Notes under the pieces: generated by a model
Databases searched by the model: none
The model's input: only the letters and a program-made list of their open reading frames with translations
What the model was told of the DNA's origin: nothing
Program-made: the position numbers and the translations under genes
Assembly: GCA_025997875.1 (NCBI GenBank)
Contig: BNVE01000156.1
Location: 1 to 8,823, forward strand
Direction of reading: 5' to 3'
Origin: Spirochaetia bacterium
GTDB lineage: Bacteria > Spirochaetota > Spirochaetia > Treponematales > Breznakiellaceae
DNA: 8,823 nt
Shown: positions 1 to 5,594 of the stretch, one piece after another
How positions within the stretch are numbered: the stretch's first letter is position 1
Layout: each line of letters starts with the position of its first letter

Positions 1-62
1 TCGCTCATTTTTAACCCCATTTTGGCCTCCGTAAGCTCGCACCTTACAGAATAGCCCGTTTA

Positions 63-122
63 TTTGGGTTACATTTTCTAAATGAGGCAAACCTTTGTTT
101 GGGGTACATTTTTCATGAGGCA
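63..122 (+). repeat. Imperfect direct repeat, possible insertion-sequence end
   Basis: Two near-identical copies lie 35 nt apart, at 63-89 and 98-122. Both read TTTGGG(T/G)TACATTTT, then a short variable stretch, then ATGAGGCA. Positions 1-30 read on the minus strand (TGGGGTTAAAAATGAG) look like a shortened inverted relative. Multiple short repeats of the GGGT-N-CATTTT type next to a gene resemble the terminal repeat arrays of IS21-family elements, but no transposase is visible here. An operator pair for the downstream promoter is the alternative. The repeat itself is directly visible; its meaning is inferred. Confidence 0.6.
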
Positions 123-132
123 CTGCGCCTAA

Positions 133-161
133 TTGACAAAATCTCAAAATCTGTCTATTAT
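133..161 (+). promoter_or_regulatory. Near-consensus sigma-70 promoter for the radical SAM-glycosyltransferase unit
   Basis: A perfect -35 box TTGACA (133-138) is followed by a 17-nt spacer and the -10 box TATTAT (156-161), five of six consensus bases. Initiation about 7 nt downstream would fall at 168-169, which is the A of the ATG chosen for the radical SAM gene. The TTG within the -35 box is also an in-frame possible start codon, but a promoter this strong makes translation from it unlikely. Confidence 0.75.
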
Positions 162-168
162 TGGACAA

Positions 169-1380
169 ATGAAAACGAAACGTTCAGGAAGCTCATTCAA
201 TTCATTAAGCTCAAAAAGGGAGTTGGAATCCATATTCTTTTTTACCACGGGAAAATGCAACGCAAAATGCGCCATGTGTTTTTATGCCAATGATATGGCG
301 CAGAAGGAAGCGGATTTGGGCTTTGAGGAGATCAAAAAGCTCTCCGAATCTGCGGGAAACATTAAACGGCTCTGGCTGTCCGGCGGGGAACCGACTTTGC
401 GGGAGGAACTCCCGGAAATCGTCGAAATGTTCTATAAAAATAACCACATTACCGATGTCAACATGCCTTCAAACGGCATAATGGGCGAACGGGTGATAGA
501 ATGGCTCAAACGGATACGGCAGAACTGTCCGGACCTCAACATCTCCATCAGCATAAGTTTTGACGGTTTCGGCGCTACCCATGATACCCAGCGGGGGGTG
601 GCCAGTTTCTACAAGGCCGCGGAAACCCTCAAGCTGCTGGACGACAATTTTAGGGACGATGGCCATGTTATCAAGGGCTGCGCCACGGTTATTACTAAGT
701 ATAACGTAGAGGAGGTGCAGGATTTTGTGGCCTGGGTTTACGGCCGTTTCAACCTGACCACCCACACCATCGAGGCCGCCCGGGGTGTGACCCGGGAAGA
801 CGGGGTCAAGGTCCTGAACGAAGCATCCCTGCGGGTGATTCAGGATGATATTGCCCCCTATTATACGTTATACGCCAAGCGTGTCGGGGACGGGATGAAG
901 GGCATTGCGCGGATCATCACCAAGTATTTCTACGTGGGGCTGATGCGGACCATGTACAATATCCGGGCTTCTAATCTGGACAAGCCTACCCCCTGGGGTA
1001 TGGACTGTACCGCCGGGGAAACCACCCTGGTCATCGACTACGACGGACGCTTCCGCTCCTGCGAGCTGCGGCCGCCCCTGGGCAAGGTTCAGGATTATAA
1101 CTGCAATGTGCAGGATATCATGAACAGTGATACTATGAAAAAAGAGATTGAGGCCATCGGCCACGGGTACAAGGCCAACTGCTGGTGTACCCACGGATGC
1201 TGGATCATGTCATCCCTCAACTTTAACCCCCGCAAGATGGTTTCCAATATCATCAAGAGCAACGGTGAAATCAAAAAACTGAAGAAGCCATCCCCTGTTG
1301 ATGAAAAAACACTCCGGGATCTGGAGGCAAAATACCATCTGGACACCGGCAAGCTTGCGGAAATCGGGATCATTTCATGA
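169..1380 (+). CDS. Radical SAM/SPASM-domain protein of unknown substrate
   Basis: Numbered from ATG 169 (403 residues), the radical SAM cluster motif CxxxCxxC is at C30, C34 and C37 (GKCNAKCAMCFY). The SAM-contacting GGEP motif is at 72-75. A C-terminal SPASM/twitch-like region follows, with C280 (CTAG), C298 (RSCEL), and C338, C340 and C344 (CWCTHGC), probably ligating an auxiliary Fe-S cluster. It should therefore cleave SAM to a 5'-deoxyadenosyl radical in the cytoplasm. SPASM proteins commonly modify peptides, but substrates vary and none can be named here. ATG 169 is preferred over TTG 133 because TTG 133 lies in the -35 box; the resulting mRNA would be nearly leaderless, and no Shine-Dalgarno sequence precedes ATG 169. 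The stop overlaps the glycosyltransferase start by 4 nt (ATGA), so the two products probably work together. No precursor-peptide ORF is evident nearby. Confidence 0.85.
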   Translation: MKTKRSGSSFNSLSSKRELESIFFFTTGKCNAKCAMCFYANDMAQKEADLGFEEIKKLSESAGNIKRLWLSGGEPTLREELPEIVEMFYKNNHITDVNMPSNGIMGERVIEWLKRIRQNCPDLNISISISFDGFGATHDTQRGVASFYKAAETLKLLDDNFRDDGHVIKGCATVITKYNVEEVQDFVAWVYGRFNLTTHTIEAARGVTREDGVKVLNEASLRVIQDDIAPYYTLYAKRVGDGMKGIARIITKYFYVGLMRTMYNIRASNLDKPTPWGMDCTAGETTLVIDYDGRFRSCELRPPLGKVQDYNCNVQDIMNSDTMKKEIEAIGHGYKANCWCTHGCWIMSSLNFNPRKMVSNIIKSNGEIKKLKKPSPVDEKTLRDLEAKYHLDTGKLAEIGIIS

Positions 1381-2639
1381 AAATACTTTTGGTAACAAGG
1401 GGTTCCCAGGGGGATGTCTATCCCTACCTGGGCCTTGCCGTCGCATTGATGAAGCGGGGTCACGAAATCACCCTTAGTATTCCCCGTCTGTTTGAAGAGC
1501 AGGCAAAGGCCATTGGGGTAAACTATTTTCTCCAGTCCTTTGACGACATTGCCGGCATGGTGGAAGGGAACCCCAACACAAAGGAACTCCTGGCCTGGAC
1601 TGCACGGGTCGTTGACAGTCAGTTTGAAGAGATGATCCCCCTGCTGGAAGATAACGATCTTCTGGTATGCAGTAATACTGAATTTGCCGCCACCCATGTA
1701 ACAGAATACTGCGAAAAGCCCCACATCAGGACCTGTTATGCGCCCCTGGTGCCGGGAAAACGCATTCCCCCTGCGGTCTTCCCCTTTATGAACCCGCCCC
1801 GGAGATTCGTTGGGTTCCAGTGGAAGCTCCTGAATGCGGGCCTTAACATGATGGTCAAAAAAGTCCTGAACAAAAACCGCATCAGGCTGAACATGGAACC
1901 CATCAAGGATCAGGGGGAATATGCCCCCGCAAACGCCCATAATTACATGATGTACAGCCCCAATCTGGGGGAAGCGGACCCGGACTGGAAATACCCCTGG
2001 AGCATCGGGGGCTATTGTTTTAACGATATTTTTCCCTACAATGAAATAAGCTACGAAAAATTTATCGAATTTGTTAAGAAGGATTCCCGGCCCACGGTGT
2101 TTTTTACCCTGGGAAGCTGCAATGCGGACCAGCGGGATACCTTCTGCGAGCGGCTCTTTGAAATCTGCTGTGAGCAAAACTACAAACTGGTGGTAGGCTG
2201 CGGCTGGTGGAAGGTGGGCGCCCATCTGCACAACCAGGGCAATCTCTTCCTCCTGGACAGCGCCATCCCCCATTACCTGATCCTTCCCGAATGCGACGCG
2301 CTTGTCCATCACGGCGGAAGCGGAACCACCCACAGCGCCGCCCGTTCAGGAAAGCCCCAGATGGTGGTCCCCCTGCTCCTCGATCAGTTTTACTGGGGTT
2401 CCCGGGTGGGGGATCTGGGCCTTGGCCCCCGGAGCATCAAAATCGGTATCGGCAAAAAGGCCCTGGAAAAAAAGGTTCTGGACCTGGTGAACAATCCCGC
2501 ATATAAGAAAAATGCCGCTGCCCTAGGCGAAAAGGTCGGAAACGAAAAGGGCGTCCGGTCCATGTGTCAGTTCATCGAGCAGTTTGCCCTGGAAAACCGG
2601 GTGGGGCTTAAAGCCGTGGACGGGCAGTTCGGCCCTTAG
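1377..2639 (+). CDS. UGT/sterol-glucosyltransferase-like GT-B glycosyltransferase
   Basis: A 420-residue protein with the two halves typical of GT-B enzymes. The N-terminus MKILLVTRGSQGDVYPYLGL is the acceptor-domain signature of GT1/GT28-like enzymes related to sterol 3-beta-glucosyltransferases and antibiotic glycosyltransferases. The C-terminal donor-site motif HHGGSGTT starts at residue 311, with D336-Q337 (DQFYW) downstream, where family members contact the nucleotide-sugar. The length is normal for the family. It likely transfers a sugar from a UDP- or dTDP-sugar to a small hydrophobic acceptor or lipid; sugar and acceptor cannot be read from sequence. No signal peptide is visible, so it should act in the cytosol or at the inner membrane face. 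The ATGA overlap with the radical SAM gene implies translational coupling. A weak hairpin follows the stop codon. Confidence 0.9.
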   Translation: MKILLVTRGSQGDVYPYLGLAVALMKRGHEITLSIPRLFEEQAKAIGVNYFLQSFDDIAGMVEGNPNTKELLAWTARVVDSQFEEMIPLLEDNDLLVCSNTEFAATHVTEYCEKPHIRTCYAPLVPGKRIPPAVFPFMNPPRRFVGFQWKLLNAGLNMMVKKVLNKNRIRLNMEPIKDQGEYAPANAHNYMMYSPNLGEADPDWKYPWSIGGYCFNDIFPYNEISYEKFIEFVKKDSRPTVFFTLGSCNADQRDTFCERLFEICCEQNYKLVVGCGWWKVGAHLHNQGNLFLLDSAIPHYLILPECDALVHHGGSGTTHSAARSGKPQMVVPLLLDQFYWGSRVGDLGLGPRSIKIGIGKKALEKKVLDLVNNPAYKKNAAALGEKVGNEKGVRSMCQFIEQFALENRVGLKAVDGQFGP

Positions 2640-2659
2640 AAACCATGTAAAATGGTTTT
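2640..2659 (+). terminator. Small hairpin between convergent genes
   Basis: Immediately after the glycosyltransferase stop codon, AAACCAT (2640-2646) pairs perfectly with ATGGTTT (2652-2658) around a 5-nt loop, followed by TTTTA. The 7-bp stem has only two G-C pairs, so it would be a weak intrinsic terminator. It lies at the end of the hsdS remnant on the other strand and could serve either direction. Confidence 0.4.
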
Positions 2660-2735
2660 ACTTCCCAATCTTCCGGTATCACCCCCGCCTCTGTCTGCTG
2701 ATACCCATTGCTGTCGCCAATTTCGTCCCGGTCAT
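2650..2735 (-). pseudogene. hsdS 5' remnant (type I restriction specificity subunit)
   Basis: Read on the minus strand just after the fic stop codon, one frame encodes GYQQTEAGVIPEDWEVKPF. This closely matches the highly stereotyped start of many type I restriction HsdS subunits (consensus-like GYKQTEVGVIPEDWEV). The reading runs out after about 20 recognisable residues, at the hairpin abutting the glycosyltransferase gene. The two target-recognition domains and the conserved helices (normally roughly 400 residues) are missing. The ATG that overlaps the fic stop (2735-2733) is in a different frame, so there is also no clean start and a frameshift is likely. It is a dead fragment. Its order after fic matches known hsdM-fic-hsdS cassettes. 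Confidence 0.75.
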
Positions 2736-3463
2736 TCCTGTTCTCCTTCAAAATACCGCACCAGATTGGCGTAATTATCCTGTGCGGAACGGCAGGTGTC
2801 CAACAAATAACCCGGAACATGGGAAAACTCTTTTAAACCGCGATAATAAAACAGCTTATGTTCATCGTCAATAATAAAGGGCATAACCCCATATTTAAGA
2901 CATTCTTTAAACATAATCATCCGGCCAACCCGGCCATTACCGTCCTGAAAGGGATGTATCTTTTCAAATTGATAATGACACGCCACAATGTCCTCGAATG
3001 CGATAGGGTTTTTCCCATTATAGGCAGTCAATAATTCAGCTGCCGCCTTTGATACCCTGGGAGGCGCTGTTGTCTCAATATCGCCGACCATATTGGGCTT
3101 GGTTTTATAATCCCCAACCCGGAACCATTCTTTCTTTGCATCAGAGGTATTGCTTTTCAGAATACGGTGAAACTCCTTAATAATGGGTTCCGACAGGCTT
3201 GAATCAGCCACACTCAGCATATAGTCAAAACAGGTAAAATGGTTAACCGTTTCGATAATATCGTCCACATTGGCGGGACTGCCATCCTCAACGTTTAAGG
3301 TGTTAGTCTCAAAAATATAACGGGTTTGCTCTTCCGATAAGCGGCTGCCTTCGATACGGTTAGAGTTATAGCATAATTTTATCTGGGTCTGATGATACAA
3401 ACCACCCTTTAAGTGCATATCCTTTTCTTCCCGCAGTCTGTCCAGCAAATCTCCGGCTACCAT
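2732..3463 (-). CDS. Fic-domain protein (probable AMPylase), orphaned from a type I R-M cassette
   Basis: A 243-residue protein carrying the complete Fic catalytic motif HPFQDGNGRVGR at 170-181, with H170 the presumed catalytic base and the acidic residue and glycines for Mg-ATP binding present. An SNRIEG motif at 34-39 fits the Fic inhibitory helix consensus (S/T)xxxE(G/N), with E38 expected to block productive ATP binding. Its position before the Fic core indicates class II. The segment VGDYKTKPNMVG (117-128) fits the region before the core that contributes to target binding. Family members usually transfer AMP to a hydroxyl side chain of a target protein; the target here is unknown. Length is normal and no disabling change is seen. 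The gene is preceded by an hsdM stub and followed by an hsdS stub, so its partners are lost. Its start overlaps the hsdM stub's stop by 7 nt, and AAGAGG lies about 11 nt upstream. Base composition is more AT-rich than flanking genes, suggesting acquired DNA. Confidence 0.92.
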   Translation of the reverse strand: MVAGDLLDRLREEKDMHLKGGLYHQTQIKLCYNSNRIEGSRLSEEQTRYIFETNTLNVEDGSPANVDDIIETVNHFTCFDYMLSVADSSLSEPIIKEFHRILKSNTSDAKKEWFRVGDYKTKPNMVGDIETTAPPRVSKAAAELLTAYNGKNPIAFEDIVACHYQFEKIHPFQDGNGRVGRMIMFKECLKYGVMPFIIDDEHKLFYYRGLKEFSHVPGYLLDTCRSAQDNYANLVRYFEGEQE

Positions 3464-3510
3464 TTGTAATTCATCCTCTTACTGTAAATTTCTGACTTCT
3501 TAATGACCAT
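3457..3510 (-). pseudogene. hsdM 5' stub (type I restriction methylase), 17-codon residual ORF
   Basis: The minus strand from ATG 3510 encodes MVIKKSEIYS and then KRMNYKW before a TAG at 3459-3457. The first ten residues match the typical N-terminus of type I modification subunits (M-x-IKKSE-L/I-YSSLW...). The methylase body, including the SAM-binding and NPPF motifs, is absent, so an internal deletion probably joined the first codons to sequence just ahead of fic. A purine-rich GGAAGG precedes the ATG by 4 nt, so the stub may still be translated. It overlaps the fic start by 7 nt and could couple fic translation. The match is short, but its position in the order hsdM-fic-hsdS strengthens it. 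Confidence 0.65.
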
Positions 3511-3569
3511 GGCGCCTTCCCTTATCCCTATTGGACTCCAAAATCAGCTGATAAACGGGACCTATAACC

Positions 3570-3598
3570 ATATTATCCTATCAATCCTATGGGCGCAA
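3570..3598 (-). promoter_or_regulatory. Weak candidate promoter for the hsdM stub and fic
   Basis: Minus-strand TTGCGC (3598-3593) and TAATAT (3575-3570) are separated by 17 nt, upstream of the hsdM stub. They match the sigma-70 boxes at only three and four of six positions. The interval 3511-3686 must hold promoters for both fic and the divergent purM. No good pair was found for purM; TATAGT at 3667-3672 lacks a -35 box. Confidence 0.25.
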
Positions 3599-3686
3599 GC
3601 GATGACCAAAACTTTCCTGAACCGCATTTTCCCTCCGGAATATATCCATACCGGCCCTTCTCATGGTATAGTTGAGCGGGGATATA

Positions 3687-4841
3687 ATGGACTATAAACA
3701 GGCGGGCGTTGATATAGAAGAAGGCTACCGGGCCGTGGCCCAATACCGCGAACTGGCGGCGGCCACTTCCGGCAAAGCGGTGCTTAACGGCATCGGCAGT
3801 TTTGCGGGAATGCTTTCCCTCAAGGATTTTATCGGCGCAGGAGCGGGCATGGAAGAGCCGGTTCTGGTTTCCGGTACCGATGGTGTGGGGACCAAACTGG
3901 ACATCGCATTCAGGTTAAAAAAATACGACACCGTGGGCATCGACTGTGTGGCCATGTGCGTCAACGATATCCTCTGTCACGGCGCAAAGCCCCTCTTCTT
4001 TCTAGATTACCTGGCCTGCGGAAAGCTCGACGCCGGCGTGGCGGCGGCCCTGGTCAAGGGGGTGTCTGTGGGCTGCCGGGAAACCGGAAGCGTCCTCCTG
4101 GGCGGGGAAACCGCGGAGATGCCCGGCTTTTACGATGAAGGCAAATACGACATGGCCGGTTTTTCCGTGGGCATCGTTGACCGCAAAAACATAATCGAAG
4201 GAAAAAAAATTGAAAAGGGGGACGCCCTTCTGGGCATCGCCTCCTCGGGCCCACATTCCAACGGTTTCAGTTTAATCCGCAAGGTCCTCCCCAATCTTGA
4301 TGAAGACTTCGGCGGCATGCCCATCGGCATGGCCCTGCTGGAACCCACCCGGCTCTACGTCAAACCCATTCTGGGGCTTCTGGAACAGGTTGAAATCCAC
4401 GGCATGGCCCACATTACCGGCGGCGGCTTCTACGAAAATATTCCCCGTATGTTTGCGCCGCCTGCGCCCGGCGGTGCTTCAGCCTTTGACGCGGTGATTA
4501 AAGAAGGAAGCTGGGCCATCCCGCCGATCTTTGCACGGATCGCCGCCGCTTGTGTTGATTGCGGCGCGGACACAGCCGGTTCCAAAGGCAACAGTAATAC
4601 TACGGTAGGGCCGACCGGAGCTGCGGCTCAACGGGCGGGCGCAGAACTGCTGCGGACCGATGCGGCTATCAGGAAACTGATGTTCAACACCTACAACATG
4701 GGCATCGGCTTTGTGCTGGCCCTGGCCCCGGCGGATCTCCGTAAGACAATCGAATACCTGGACAGCAAAGGCTTCCCCGCCTGGGAAATCGGCCGGGTGG
4801 ATACAGCGAAGGGCGCAGCCGGAGAAGTGCGCTTTGAATAA
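3687..4841 (+). CDS. purM: Phosphoribosylformylglycinamidine cyclo-ligase (AIR synthetase)
   Basis: PurM converts FGAM plus ATP to AIR, step 5 of IMP synthesis, in the cytoplasm. Family landmarks in order are GTDGVGTKLDIA (63-74), the glycine-rich LLGGETAEMPGFY (137-149), GIASSGPHSNGFSLIRKV (183-200), HITGGGFYENIPRM (242-255) and YNMGIGF (336-342). ATG 3687 gives the typical start MDYKQAGVDIEEGYRAV, with GCGGGG 5 nt upstream; the in-frame TTG at 3672 is discarded. At 384 residues it is about 40 longer than usual, mainly through a roughly 32-residue Ala/Gly/Thr-rich stretch at about 290-322, before the conserved YNMGIG segment. Catalytic landmarks are intact, so it should be active. It is the first gene of purM-purN-purH-purD, and the usual upstream genes (purF, purL) are not adjacent. 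Confidence 0.95.
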   Translation: MDYKQAGVDIEEGYRAVAQYRELAAATSGKAVLNGIGSFAGMLSLKDFIGAGAGMEEPVLVSGTDGVGTKLDIAFRLKKYDTVGIDCVAMCVNDILCHGAKPLFFLDYLACGKLDAGVAAALVKGVSVGCRETGSVLLGGETAEMPGFYDEGKYDMAGFSVGIVDRKNIIEGKKIEKGDALLGIASSGPHSNGFSLIRKVLPNLDEDFGGMPIGMALLEPTRLYVKPILGLLEQVEIHGMAHITGGGFYENIPRMFAPPAPGGASAFDAVIKEGSWAIPPIFARIAAACVDCGADTAGSKGNSNTTVGPTGAAAQRAGAELLRTDAAIRKLMFNTYNMGIGFVLALAPADLRKTIEYLDSKGFPAWEIGRVDTAKGAAGEVRFE

Positions 4842-4853
4842 GAGAAAAATTTT

Positions 4854-4930
4854 TAACCGCAAAGTTACGCAAAGTCCCACGAAGGAATCGAATATTATTA
4901 CCCTATGCGACTTCTTCGACTTTGCGGTTA
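4854..4930. repeat. Palindromic repeat with CGCAAAG motifs (MITE/REP-like)
   Basis: The purM-purN spacer holds a long imperfect palindrome. TAACCGCAAAGT (4854-4865) pairs with ACTTTGCGGTTA (4919-4930), a perfect 12-bp outer stem. Inner arms AAGTC/GACTT (4872-4876 with 4909-4913) and CGAAG/CTTCG (4880-4884 with 4914-4918) are alternative pairings. CGCAAAG recurs within the left arm (ACCGCAAAG then ACGCAAAG). From recollection, sequences of the AACCGCAAAG-N-CGCAAAG type are scattered through many unrelated bacterial genomes as non-coding repeats. In the transcript it would fold into a hairpin between purM and purN. It lacks a following U-run, so it is not an obvious terminator. Confidence 0.7.
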
Positions 4931-4952
4931 TATTATCTTCCGGACAGAAATC

Positions 4953-5594
4953 ATGAACATATTGATCCTTGTCTCCGGAAACGGCACCAATTTACAGGCC
5001 CTGATCGACGCGGAAAAAGCAGGCCGTTTTAGCGGTGAAGGGTCCGGCCATTCCGGCAAAATCGCCGCGGTCCTCTCCGACCGCCCCGGTGTGTATGCAC
5101 TGGAACGGGCGAAACATGCGGGGATTCCTGCCCTCACGGTAATTCCCGACAAGGCCCTGCCAAAACCTGAACGGCGGCAAGAACTTTCGGATCGTATCCT
5201 CAAGGTTTGCCGGGAACGGGACATCGGCCTTATCATCTATGCGGGTTTTATTTCGATCCTCACCGGGGAACTTTTCGAAGTTTATGCAGGAAGGATGATA
5301 AATGTCCACCCCAGTCTGCTGCCGAAATTCGGCGGCCAGGGCATGTACGGTGAACGGGTGCACAAGGCGGTGCTGGCGGCGGGTGAAAAAGAATCGGGCT
5401 GCACGGTGCACATCGTAGACGCGGAAGTTGACGCAGGGCCCATCCTGATCCAGCGGAAGGTACCGGTATTGGCCGGCGACACAGCGGATACACTGGCGGA
5501 ACGGATACACAAAGAGGAACACAGTGCCATTGTAGATGGGGCAGTCATAATGATAAAGAAACTGGCGGTAATCATTAAAGGGGAGAAACGATGA
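4953..5594 (+). CDS. purN: Phosphoribosylglycinamide formyltransferase (GAR transformylase)
   Basis: PurN transfers the formyl group of 10-formyl-tetrahydrofolate to GAR, giving FGAR (step 3 of IMP synthesis). The 213-residue protein begins MNILILVSGNGTNLQALI, the phosphoribosyl-binding N-terminus. INVHPSLLP supplies N117 and H119, and VDAEVDAGP supplies D160, corresponding to the catalytic Asn-His-Asp triad of E. coli PurN (N106, H108, D144). The KFGGQGMYG loop after the His is a variant shared by a subset of bacterial PurN proteins. ATG 4953 is chosen because an earlier in-frame ATG (4905) lies inside the palindromic repeat and would add 16 non-family residues. The ribosome-binding site is poor (GGACAG), perhaps because the repeat inserted just upstream. 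The stop overlaps the purH start by 4 nt. Confidence 0.95.
   Translation: MNILILVSGNGTNLQALIDAEKAGRFSGEGSGHSGKIAAVLSDRPGVYALERAKHAGIPALTVIPDKALPKPERRQELSDRILKVCRERDIGLIIYAGFISILTGELFEVYAGRMINVHPSLLPKFGGQGMYGERVHKAVLAAGEKESGCTVHIVDAEVDAGPILIQRKVPVLAGDTADTLAERIHKEEHSAIVDGAVIMIKKLAVIIKGEKR

Noticed and set aside
31..47. GTAAG/CTTAC hairpin as a terminator of a gene to the left
   Set aside because: The stem is only 5 bp and there is no T-run after it on either strand.
99..293. Short plus-strand frame just before the radical SAM core as a possible precursor peptide
   Set aside because: It overlaps the radical SAM coding region in another frame, crosses the promoter, and has no leader/core peptide character.
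1095..2333. A 412-codon open frame on the minus strand opposite the glycosyltransferase
   Set aside because: Its translation shows no family signature and it mirrors a clear glycosyltransferase; it results from GC-biased third positions.
2608..2820. A 70-codon minus-strand frame treated as an intact gene
   Set aside because: Its first third is an alternative frame of fic and its tail is antisense to the glycosyltransferase end; only the middle resembles HsdS, so it is listed as a remnant.
3672..3686. TTG start for purM
   Set aside because: MDYKQAGVDIEEGYRAV from ATG 3687 matches the family start and has a suitably spaced GCGGGG upstream.
3511..3686. Purine-type riboswitch upstream of purM
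   Set aside because: The interval is short and I could not find the conserved three-way junction core or a following terminator.
4905..4952. Upstream ATG for purN
   Set aside because: It would add 16 residues encoded by the palindromic repeat, whereas MNILILVSGNGTN is the normal family start.
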